DNA of 10,155 nucleotides from an uncultured Campylobacter sp. (GTDB lineage Bacteria; Campylobacterota; Campylobacteria; Campylobacterales; Campylobacteraceae): contig NZ_CALHII010000034.1 in the NCBI RefSeq assembly GCF_938030815.1, forward strand, positions 1 through 10,155, read 5' to 3'. Position 1 is the stretch's first letter, and each line of letters starts with the position of its first letter. Below, one piece after another: positions 5,447 through 10,155 of this stretch. The position numbers were made by a program, and so were the translations under genes. The notes below the pieces were generated by a model, which saw nothing but the letters and a program-made list of their open reading frames with translations, did not search any database and was not told the DNA's origin.

Positions 5447-6595
5447 CTAAAATCCGAGCGCTTTTTGAATTGCAAGCGTCTGGGCTACGACGCGCTCTAG
5501 CTGCTGCAAATTTAGCATATTCGGTCCATCCGAAAGTGCGTGGGCTGGATCAGGGTGCGTTTCGTAAAAAAAGCCGTCCACGCCCACGGCCGCCGCCGCT
5601 CGCGCGAGATACGGCACGAAGCGCGAGTCGCCGCCGCTCGTAGCGCCGATACTAGGCATCTGCACGCTGTGCGTCGCGTCGAAAATGACCGGCGCAAACT
5701 CGCGCATAATCGGCAGTGAGCGCATATCGACGATCAAATTTCCGTAGCCGAAGGTACTGCCGCGCTCGGTAAGCCAAACGCCGTGGCGGCGCGCCAGATC
5801 GTGCATCCCTTCGCCGCTCGGCTGCGAGGCACTTATCGAGCCGTCTTGCGCGTTGAAAGCATGAGAGAGGTTTGGCTGCAAGGCGCTTTGCGCTTCGCTT
5901 TTGTTATCGCTTTGTGCGGCACAAGGCATCGCCGTATCTTTAGCGGCATTTTCGGCACCGTTTCTAGCGCCGCAAGTATGAATAAAATTTTGCGCGTCCG
6001 ATTGTGCACCACAAGAATTTTGCACGCCTAGTGCCGAAGATTCGTCATTCGCACCGCTTCGAGCGCCGTTTTGCGCGCCGCAAATTTCGGCATCGTCGTA
6101 GCAGGCGCTGTTTTGAGCGGCCTTTGTATCGCTAGATGCCGCGCCGCTTTGTGGGGTATAAGCCCGTGCGCTGCGGGTTTGCAGCACCTTTTCGACGCTG
6201 TGTTTCATCGCCTGCGGTGATAAAAACTGACCTTTTTTGATGTTTACTACCGCTTGCGTGCTGGCTGCGGCGACGAGCAGGTCGGTTTGGCGGCACAAAA
6301 ACGCGGGTATTTGCAGCACGTCGGCGACGCGCGCAGCGGGCTCCGCCTGGTAGCTTTCGTGGATGTCGGTTAAAATTTTATAGCCGAACTTTTCCTTTAC
6401 CTCGGCTAAAATTTCACAGCCGCGCTGTAGCCCCGGGCCGCGGAAGCTTGAGATGCTGGTGCGGTTGGCTTTATCGAAGCTGCTTTTAAAGTAAAATTCC
6501 ACCCCGCTCATTTCGTTAAATTTGCGCAAACTTTCCGCGACTTGCATTATCAGCTCGCGACTTTCGATCACGCAGGGTCCTGCGATCAGTATCAT
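5447..6595 (-). CDS. kdsA: KdsA, 3-deoxy-D-manno-octulosonate 8-phosphate synthase, with a low-complexity insertion of about 120 residues
   Basis: Condenses phosphoenolpyruvate with arabinose 5-phosphate to make KDO-8-phosphate for lipid A core synthesis in the cytosol. Conserved blocks: GPCVIES (6-12), 'YFKSSFDKANRTS' (35-47), 'ILTDIHE' (74-80), 'QIPAFLCRQTDLL' (95-107), 'KKGQFLSP' (120-127), 'LTERGSTFGYGNLIVDMRS' (275-293), 'FDATHSVQMP' (305-314) and 'FFYETHPDP' (342-350). Cys8, His309, Glu345 and Asp356 match the four metal ligands of the metal-dependent class; E. coli-type enzymes have Asn in place of the Cys. Length is 382 against about 270 for the family: residues of about 141-262 are a Gln/Asn/Ala/Ser/Gly-rich insertion between a surface helix and the strand leading to LTERG. 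The enzyme is normally essential, so it is probably functional. ATG is supported by AAGGAT eight bases upstream. It follows the transglycosylase gene by 51 bases, likely one transcript. Confidence 0.95.
   Translation of the reverse strand: MILIAGPCVIESRELIMQVAESLRKFNEMSGVEFYFKSSFDKANRTSISSFRGPGLQRGCEILAEVKEKFGYKILTDIHESYQAEPAARVADVLQIPAFLCRQTDLLVAAASTQAVVNIKKGQFLSPQAMKHSVEKVLQTRSARAYTPQSGAASSDTKAAQNSACYDDAEICGAQNGARSGANDESSALGVQNSCGAQSDAQNFIHTCGARNGAENAAKDTAMPCAAQSDNKSEAQSALQPNLSHAFNAQDGSISASQPSGEGMHDLARRHGVWLTERGSTFGYGNLIVDMRSLPIMREFAPVIFDATHSVQMPSIGATSGGDSRFVPYLARAAAAVGVDGFFYETHPDPAHALSDGPNMLNLQQLERVVAQTLAIQKALGF
5810..6175 (-). repeat. Low-complexity insertion within kdsA
   Basis: Codes for about residues 141-262. 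Degenerate units recur with the minus-strand core GCGCAAAAY, read as A-Q-N or G-A-Q-N-G-A: 'AQNSAC', 'GAQNGARSGA', 'VQNSCGAQSDAQN', 'CGARNGAEN', 'CAAQSDN'. Four Cys-Gly/Ala contexts are spaced through it. No known domain is visible. Edges are estimated from where the KdsA fold resumes. Confidence 0.75.
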
Positions 6596-6646
6596 GAAAT
6601 ATCCTTTTTTAAAATTTGCGCGATTTTAGCGAAATTTTGCTAACTC

Positions 6647-7234
6647 TTAATAGGGCTTGCCGAAAAATTTTTCGTAATGCTCGTAAAAGCGCTTGTAGTA
6701 GGGGTTTGAGTAGCGTTTTCGCATGCCGTAGTTGTAGCACTCGATCGTGTCTTTGATATTTTTATTTTTGGCGTTCCAACATTTGCGCAGGATCTTGGCG
6801 CATTTGGTGAGATTATACATCGGATTAAATATATAATCGATCTCGTTTTGGTTGAAATTTACGGCGTTTAGCTGCCCGAGTCCTACGTCGATGCTAAAGC
6901 CGTCCTCGTAGAGGTACTTGGCGATCTGCACGGCGTAAATTTCGTTTGCCGGTATGATCGTAACGACCCATTTGCTGGAATTTAGGCTGTAATTGCTCGT
7001 TTTGATGCGGATATTTTGATTGCGCAGACCTGCGAAATAATCGGCGTTTGCTTTGTTCGTCAAAAAGGAGATCGTATAGGGCTCGAAGTCGCTTTCGATT
7101 TTGACGATAGTGTATAAAATTTCAGGCTTTACCCCTTCGTTTTGCGCTACTGCGGCGATGGCGTTTACGATCTCGTTCGGCGAGTAAGCGGGGGCTTGAA
7201 GCGCTAAAAACAGGGCGAAAACCAACTTTTTCAT
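6647..7234 (-). CDS. Secreted SLT-type lytic transglycosylase
   Basis: 195 residues with a signal peptide (MKKLVFALFLALQAPAYS). The transglycosylase (goose-lysozyme-like SLT) fold is marked by 'ILYTIVKIESDFEPY' (39-53) with catalytic Glu47, 'DVGLGQLNAVNF' (116-127) for the usual G-L-M/G-Q motif, and 'TIECYNYG' (163-170) for the A-Y-N-x-G motif. It would cleave peptidoglycan in the periplasm between MurNAc and GlcNAc with anhydro-ring formation. Its small size resembles the specialised transglycosylases of secretion or conjugation systems (VirB1/IagB type), but no such system is nearby; the role could equally be general wall remodelling. Extra segment of about 30 residues (70-100) separates the catalytic Glu from the GLGQ motif. 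An extended -10 promoter lies upstream; the Shine-Dalgarno is weak. kdsA follows in the same direction. Confidence 0.85.
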   Translation of the reverse strand: MKKLVFALFLALQAPAYSPNEIVNAIAAVAQNEGVKPEILYTIVKIESDFEPYTISFLTNKANADYFAGLRNQNIRIKTSNYSLNSSKWVVTIIPANEIYAVQIAKYLYEDGFSIDVGLGQLNAVNFNQNEIDYIFNPMYNLTKCAKILRKCWNAKNKNIKDTIECYNYGMRKRYSNPYYKRFYEHYEKFFGKPY

Positions 7235-7272
7235 CTAAATTTACCGAGCCTTTGATAAAATTTTATGTCGCA

Positions 7273-7278
7273 AGTATA
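7273..7278 (-). promoter_or_regulatory. Extended -10 promoter of the transglycosylase-kdsA unit
   Basis: TATACT on the minus strand preceded by TGC, giving an extended -10 (TGCTATACT), about 39 bases before the ATG. It probably also drives kdsA. Confidence 0.55.
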
Positions 7279-7332
7279 GCACAATTTCAGTCTTTTCATC
7301 ATTGTTTAAGTGAAAATTAATCGTATTGGATA

Positions 7333-7338
7333 TATAAT
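7333..7338 (+). promoter_or_regulatory. -10 box of the tRNA-Val promoter
   Basis: TATAAT 24 bases before tRNA-Val; no convincing -35. It is divergent from the transglycosylase promoter in a 128-bp gap that holds nothing else evident. Confidence 0.6.
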
Positions 7339-7362
7339 CACATTTCTTTTTTAAACCCAAAC

Positions 7363-7438
7363 GGTCGCTTAGCTCAGCTGGTAGAGCGCCACCCTTACAA
7401 GGTGGATGTCGCAGGTTCGATCCCTACAGCGACCACCA
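7363..7438 (+). tRNA. tRNA-Val (TAC)
   Basis: Cloverleaf: acceptor GGTCGCT/AGCGACC, D-arm GCTC/GAGC, anticodon arm CCACC-CTTACAA-GGTGG with anticodon TAC, T-loop TTCGATC, 3' ACCA encoded. 76 bases. The T-stem GCAGG/CCTAC has one C-A mismatch, otherwise regular. Confidence 0.95.
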
Positions 7439-7441
7439 TTT

Positions 7442-7459
7442 TGAAATCCTTGGATTTCA
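7442..7459. repeat. Palindromic hairpin after tRNA-Val
   Basis: TGAAATCCTTGGATTTCA is a perfect inverted repeat that begins four bases after tRNA-Val; as RNA it would fold with a CTTG tetraloop. Possible 3' processing or termination signal. Confidence 0.5.
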
Positions 7460-7470
7460 TACTTCTTTAG

Positions 7471-7495
7471 CACTTGCGTTGCGAGTGTGATTTTT
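7471..7495 (+). terminator. Possible terminator between tRNA-Val and tRNA-Asp
   Basis: CACTTGC (7471-7477) pairs with GCGAGTG (7481-7487) around a GTT loop, followed shortly by TTTTT (7491-7495). This fits a weak rho-independent terminator or attenuator; I see no separate promoter for tRNA-Asp, so read-through is likely. Confidence 0.4.
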
Positions 7496-7498
7496 GGT

Positions 7499-7575
7499 GC
7501 GACGGTAGTTCAGCTGGTTAGAATGCCGCCCTGTCACGGCGGAGGTCGTGGGTTCGAGCCCCATTCGTCGCGCCA
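7499..7575 (+). tRNA. tRNA-Asp (GTC)
   Basis: Acceptor GCGACGG/TCGTCGC, anticodon arm CCGCC-CTGTCAC-GGCGG with anticodon GTC, T-arm GTGGG-TTCGAGC-CCCAT, 3' GCCA encoded. 77 bases with a normal cloverleaf. Confidence 0.95.
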
Positions 7576-7586
7576 CTTCTTACGAT

Positions 7587-7662
7587 GTCTTGCTAGCTCA
7601 GTAGGTAGAGCATCTCACTTTTAATGAGGGGGTCGTTGGTTCGAATCCAACGCAGGACACCA
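7587..7662 (+). tRNA. tRNA-Lys (TTT)
   Basis: Acceptor GTCTTGC/GCAGGAC, anticodon arm TCTCA-CTTTTAA-TGAGG with anticodon TTT, T-arm GTTGG-TTCGAAT-CCAAC, 3' ACCA encoded. 76 bases, 11 bases after tRNA-Asp. It marks the left border of the AT-rich accessory region; I found no second copy of its 3' end in the window to serve as an attachment site. Confidence 0.95.
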
Positions 7663-7733
7663 CTTATTTTATCACTAATCAAGTCGGCAAATTCTATGAT
7701 TGATCGTTTATATCTAAAAAGCCAAAAATAAGT

Positions 7734-7738
7734 AAGGA
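7734..7738 (+). promoter_or_regulatory. Ribosome binding site pointing at an ATA codon
   Basis: AAGGA lies six bases before ATA 7745-7747, the spacing used by other genes here (kdsA and bPH2 have five to six bases between AAGGA and ATG). No ATG, GTG or TTG stands at that position. It decides the start question of the next gene. Confidence 0.55.
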
Positions 7739-7744
7739 TATAAA

Positions 7745-8206
7745 ATAAAATTTTTTCTCATCATAATTAGTATATTTCTTTGTATTTATATTGTTCTTTC
7801 GGTGCTAAGTTTTTCGCCTTGTGATATTAACGATATGTTGAGGCGAAACTACAATCGTATGGAGCAAAAATGCAGATTAAAATTGATACGACGAGCTAAT
7901 AATGGCAACAGCGGGGCATATAGGCGACTTTTCTATTTTTATGAATTTTATTTTTTAGATAGATATTGTATAGATCAAAAGGCGCGGCAAGAATTAGACA
8001 AAGAGGAGCTAAATTTTATTAAAAAATTTCATTCTGTAAATTTAGATCTATGCACAAATAACGATTTTATAGTTGGTTTATTAAAAAAGTGCGTTTTGAA
8101 AGAGGGAAATTTCACATTATGTACCAAGCGGATCGGAAAGGAAAAAGAGATTAACATGGATAAAGTCATGCATCTATATGACGTAGATAGGAAGCCAAAA
8201 GAATAA
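7745..8206 (+). CDS. Small membrane-anchored hypothetical protein (paralogue of the next gene), start codon apparently ATA
   Basis: I do not recognise the family. The frame is open from the stop at 7733. The first normal start is GTG 7802, but it has no ribosome site and would cut away a hydrophobic leader (KFFLIIISIFLCIYIVLSVL) that corresponds to the N-terminal membrane helix of the next gene. From ATA 7745 the product is 153 residues: leader, then 'SPCDINDM', 'EQKCRLKLIRRANNGNSGAYRRL' split here as CRLKLIRR and NGNSGAYRRL, and 'LDKEELNFIKKF'. The next gene repeats these landmarks (CDI, ECR, NGN-AYKRL, LDQEE-F-KK). The two Cys shared by both proteins could form a disulphide if the domain is periplasmic. 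Either an unusual AUA start, a start-codon mutation making a dying copy, or a sequence error. Low GC relative to the left half. Confidence 0.6.
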   Translation: MKFFLIIISIFLCIYIVLSVLSFSPCDINDMLRRNYNRMEQKCRLKLIRRANNGNSGAYRRLFYFYEFYFLDRYCIDQKARQELDKEELNFIKKFHSVNLDLCTNNDFIVGLLKKCVLKEGNFTLCTKRIGKEKEINMDKVMHLYDVDRKPKE

Positions 8207-8214
8207 GAGATTTC

Positions 8215-8550
8215 ATGAAAAATAAAATTTACTTTATTGCTGCCGCTATAATATTATTTGTGTGGATATTTTATCTATATAAAGAGCAAAGCGCCTCTTG
8301 CGATATAAAAGATCTTTTTATGGGCGATTCCGAAATAACAAAAGAGTGCAGGATTGTCATAATAAGGCAATTTGAAAAGAACGGTAACCCGCGCGCATAT
8401 AAAAGACTGAGTTTGGTTTATGGAAAAATTTTAAGCGAAAAACCTATAGAAGAGGTTTTAGATGAGTTAGATCAAGAAGAGATAGAATTTTTGAAAAAAT
8501 TGTATCCTGATTCAGAAATTCTATCTAAAGAGTTGCCAAGCAGAAAATAA
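8215..8550 (+). CDS. Small membrane-anchored hypothetical protein, tandem paralogue
   Basis: 111 residues, not a family I can name. An N-terminal hydrophobic helix (residues about 4-21, 'IYFIAAAIILFVWIFYLY') is followed by 'SASCDIKDL', 'KECRIVIIRQFEKNGN', 'AYKRLSLVYGKIL' and 'LDQEEIEFLKKLYP'. The order and spacing match the preceding gene, showing tandem duplication and divergence. 'SASC' is only a poor lipobox (no Leu at -3), so a membrane helix anchor is more likely than a lipoprotein. The ATG lies eight bases after the previous stop, with AAGAGA as ribosome site, so the two are co-transcribed. Gene size and neighbours fit an immunity-type protein, but this is inference from context only. 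Confidence 0.7.
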   Translation: MKNKIYFIAAAIILFVWIFYLYKEQSASCDIKDLFMGDSEITKECRIVIIRQFEKNGNPRAYKRLSLVYGKILSEKPIEEVLDELDQEEIEFLKKLYPDSEILSKELPSRK

Positions 8551-8625
8551 TCAATTTTTATAAATGTAAATTTGTCATAAAGATGGCTAAATGTTTAATA
8601 AAGAATGAAAAAAGGATGGTAATTA

Positions 8626-9012
8626 ATGGACTTAAAGCTTTTATACCAGAATTCAACGAATTCTGATAAATTTAGCATCAATTCGTTTGTCGGGAAATTT
8701 ATCTATCAAAAAACTTGGTCGGATTGCGATTATTGGGAGTTGGATAAAACTTTAATGCAGATTTTGAGCTTTTATCATAAAAAAACGCTTCCAAGAGAAA
8801 TTTTCATCGCAATACTAGGGGTATTTAATGATGTTATCGGCGTGGAGGATAAATCGGAAATTTATGTAAGCAATATGTTGTGCGCGAAAAACAGCGACGG
8901 CGTGGTGCCTAGCATATATGATAGATTTGAAAGATTAAAGGTTCTGTGCAACAGCATCGTATTCAAAGAGAAATTTAGCAATAGCGGTTTTTGGTATGTT
9001 CCAAAGGATTAA
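8626..9012 (+). CDS. Imm41-like putative immunity protein, copy 1
   Basis: 128 residues, soluble, no signal peptide. Landmarks: 'NSFVGKFIYQKTWSD' (19-33), 'YWELDKTLMQILSFYHKKTLPREI' from about 36 to 59, and 'IYDRFERLKVL' near 107-117. The S-F-I/V-G ... W ... Y-W-x-L ... L ... Y layout recalls the Imm41 immunity family of polymorphic toxin systems; I identify this from memory of the family pattern and hold it as tentative. The next gene is a clear paralogue. Ribosome site AAAGGATGG lies just before the ATG, after a 75-base gap from the previous gene. Immunity proteins neutralise the toxin domain of a delivered effector in the cytosol; no effector is visible here. Confidence 0.6.
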   Translation: MDLKLLYQNSTNSDKFSINSFVGKFIYQKTWSDCDYWELDKTLMQILSFYHKKTLPREIFIAILGVFNDVIGVEDKSEIYVSNMLCAKNSDGVVPSIYDRFERLKVLCNSIVFKEKFSNSGFWYVPKD

Positions 9013-9016
9013 TGCA

Positions 9017-9496
9017 ATGGAACTTGTAAATTTTTATAGAAATACCGCATTTGATGATAGATATGATGCAAATTCCTTTATAGGTATGATTTTGGATAAT
9101 AATCTATGGTCCGATGATGAATATTGGAAATTAGAAACCGATTTAAAAAAGATTTTGCGGCATTATAAAAACAAAGAGTTGGACCCAGAAATAATGCAAG
9201 GCATTATTTCTATCTCTAATGATATATTTTTAAACGGAAGTTGGCGCGACACAGATATAGGCGCAAAAAGCGAATGTTTTAAAACGTATGAATATCAAGA
9301 AGATACAAAGCCAAATATTTTCGATAGATTTCGTCGCATAAAAAGCTTATTATTGGCGGTTGCATCAGGGGATGAAAATTTTTATAAAATCAAATTTTTC
9401 TATGAAAATTGTACGCTGGATTCTTGTGCTAAAAATAGCAAAGACGGTGCGGTAGTTAAAATTCCATTAAAAGGAAATGCGGTTTTAAATGAATAA
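9017..9496 (+). CDS. Imm41-like putative immunity protein, copy 2
   Basis: 159 residues from ATG 9017, chosen over the upstream ATG 8996 because AAAGGA (9003-9008) stands eight bases before it and because the product then aligns from residue 1 with copy 1 (MELVNFYRN against MDLKLLYQN). Shared landmarks: 'NSFIGMILDNNLWSD', 'YWKLETDLKKILRHYKNKEL', 'IFDRFRRIKSL'. It has a C-terminal extension of some 30 residues absent from copy 1, with two Cys. It starts five bases after copy 1 ends and overlaps the next gene by eight bases, so all three form one transcript. The divergence between the copies suggests different cognate toxins. Family call tentative as for copy 1. Confidence 0.6.
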   Translation: MELVNFYRNTAFDDRYDANSFIGMILDNNLWSDDEYWKLETDLKKILRHYKNKELDPEIMQGIISISNDIFLNGSWRDTDIGAKSECFKTYEYQEDTKPNIFDRFRRIKSLLLAVASGDENFYKIKFFYENCTLDSCAKNSKDGAVVKIPLKGNAVLNE

Positions 9497-9827
9497 AAAG
9501 ACGATTTTAACTATTTTATCGGGAATAGTCGAAGATGGCGATTATATCTCTTTATGGGAGATCGTTTGGGAATTAAATTCTATTAACGTTGCCAATTCGC
9601 TTAAAGTGGCGAAAGAAATTTTATTGTTTTTATACGAACAAGGTTATATAAGATTGTTTAGTTCAAACTGGGGTTATGATACAGAAACGAAAGAGATATG
9701 TGATAAATCTGAAATTTTAAATATTTTAAGAGATGATAAAAATTATGAGCCGGTCGGCGTAAATAGCAAATATTTTTGCGTAACCGAAACGCAGCAAGGA
9801 AGAGCTTATTATGCAAAACAATACTAA
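9489..9827 (+). CDS. Small winged-helix-like hypothetical protein, possible immunity-associated
   Basis: 112 residues, no signal peptide. The N-terminal half ('TILSGIVEDGDYISLWEIVW', then 'AKEILLFLYEQGYIRLF') has the helix-turn-helix-and-wing pattern of small winged-helix proteins, and the C-terminus ('FCVTETQQGRAYY') resembles the closing strand-helix of the same kind of fold. Similar short proteins with 'LWEI' and 'T-x-x-G-R' occur scattered among toxin-immunity loci in many bacteria, in my recollection, without a proven function. A transcription-factor role is possible but the protein lacks an obvious basic recognition helix. ATG overlaps the preceding stop by eight bases, with AAAAGGA about twelve bases upstream. 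Confidence 0.6.
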   Translation: MNKKTILTILSGIVEDGDYISLWEIVWELNSINVANSLKVAKEILLFLYEQGYIRLFSSNWGYDTETKEICDKSEILNILRDDKNYEPVGVNSKYFCVTETQQGRAYYAKQY

Positions 9828-9859
9828 AATGCGAAAAATAGTAGTTTGGACGGTATAAA

Positions 9860-10155
9860 ATGAGAATAAAAGCGCTTGATCTAAATTTAGCCCATACGTC
9901 TATTTCTTTAGCGAAGCGGAAGATTTTAGGTTTAAGATTTTTAAAAATTTTCAAGCCGTGAGCGGGAAAAGACCACTGGATTTTTATGAGCTTGAGGCGT
10001 TTAGCCTAATGAAAAGTACCGAAGTCTATGAGACCGACTCTATCGCCAGTGCATTAATTCATAATTTTAATTTATGCGATGAGAATGTAAAAGATATTTT
10101 AATAATGCTCTTTGGGCAGCTTTATCTAAATAATTTCATAGATACCGTCCAAACT
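9860..10155 (+). pseudogene. Unrecognised gene with an apparent one-base frameshift, 3' partial
   Basis: ATG 9860 opens a frame (M-R-I-K-A-L-D-L-N) that stops at 9959-9961. Another frame is open from 9880 to the window edge (92 codons) and reads like a protein: 'PYVYFFSEAEDFRFKIF', 'GKRPLDFYELEAFSLMK', 'FNLCDENVKDILIMLFG'. The two join smoothly if one T were added to the TTT at 9886-9888, giving ...D-L-N-F-S-P-Y-V-Y-F. The second frame lacks a start of its own (GTG 9958 has no ribosome site). So this is most simply one gene broken by a one-base deletion, or a sequence error. The tract is too short for ordinary slip-strand phase variation. Family not recognised; gene size and position suggest another member of the immunity-like array. 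Confidence 0.55.

Noticed and set aside
5783..6031. 82-codon plus-strand frame within kdsA
   Set aside because: Antisense shadow that falls in the low-complexity insertion.
7587..7662. tRNA-Lys 3' end as island attachment site
   Set aside because: No integrase and no second copy of the tRNA 3' end in the window; the far end of the region is not visible.
7662..7733. ACTTATTTT / AAAATAAGT inverted repeat after tRNA-Lys
   Set aside because: The arms are 54 bases apart and AT-only pairing is likely by chance in this AT-rich stretch.
9811..9858. 15-codon frame ending one base before ATG 9860
   Set aside because: It lies at the end of the winged-helix-like gene, is very short and has no ribosome site of its own; possible leader but unsupported.

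Overview
The window looks like a relatively GC-rich Campylobacter (oral or intestinal type, e.g. the gracilis/rectus/showae group). The grounds are the AAATTT-rich word usage, the AAGGATAT-type ribosome binding sites, a Val-Asp-Lys tRNA cluster, a metal-dependent kdsA, and a nickel transporter of the NikK-M-L-Q-O type common in Campylobacterota. The genus is an inference from style and gene content; the species is not established.

Positions 1-4208 (+) hold an ECF-type nickel uptake operon: nikK (5' truncated by the window edge), an 844-bp spacer with an uninterrupted 280-codon frame of doubtful meaning, then nikM, nikL, nikQ and nikO, the last four joined by ATGA start/stop overlaps. NikK and NikL are secreted or anchored accessory proteins, NikM is the substrate-binding membrane subunit, NikQ the coupling membrane protein and NikO the ATPase. 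The mature or initiator ends of NikK, NikL and NikM all carry a His.

Positions 4209-7234 are read on the minus strand: a tRNA-Glu(CTC) with one extra base in its T-stem, a small membrane bPH2-domain protein with its own promoter, a 507-bp AAATTT-rich non-coding stretch, and a promoter-led pair made of a secreted SLT-type lytic transglycosylase followed by kdsA. KdsA carries an extra block of about 120 low-complexity residues inside an otherwise well conserved enzyme.

Positions 7363-7662 (+) are tRNA-Val(TAC), tRNA-Asp(GTC) and tRNA-Lys(TTT). To their right the composition turns AT-rich and the genes are small, unfamiliar and arranged as tandem paralogues: two membrane-anchored Cys-containing proteins (the first without a normal start codon), two proteins resembling the Imm41-type immunity family, a small winged-helix-like protein, and a frameshifted gene running off the window. 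This looks like an immunity-gene array of a polymorphic toxin system next to tRNA-Lys; no toxin is visible.

A recurring theme is the RAATTY word (AAATTT, GAATTT, AAATTC, GAATTC). By hand count it occurs 21 times in 740-1583 and 18 times in 4940-5446, against roughly one per 90 bases in ordinary genes here. AAATT-core units also mark extra low-complexity segments inside nikL, nikO and kdsA. RAATTY is the motif methylated by CtsM in C. jejuni, where that methylation licenses DNA for natural transformation. Expansion of such tracts, partly in frame within genes, is the most interesting signal in the window.
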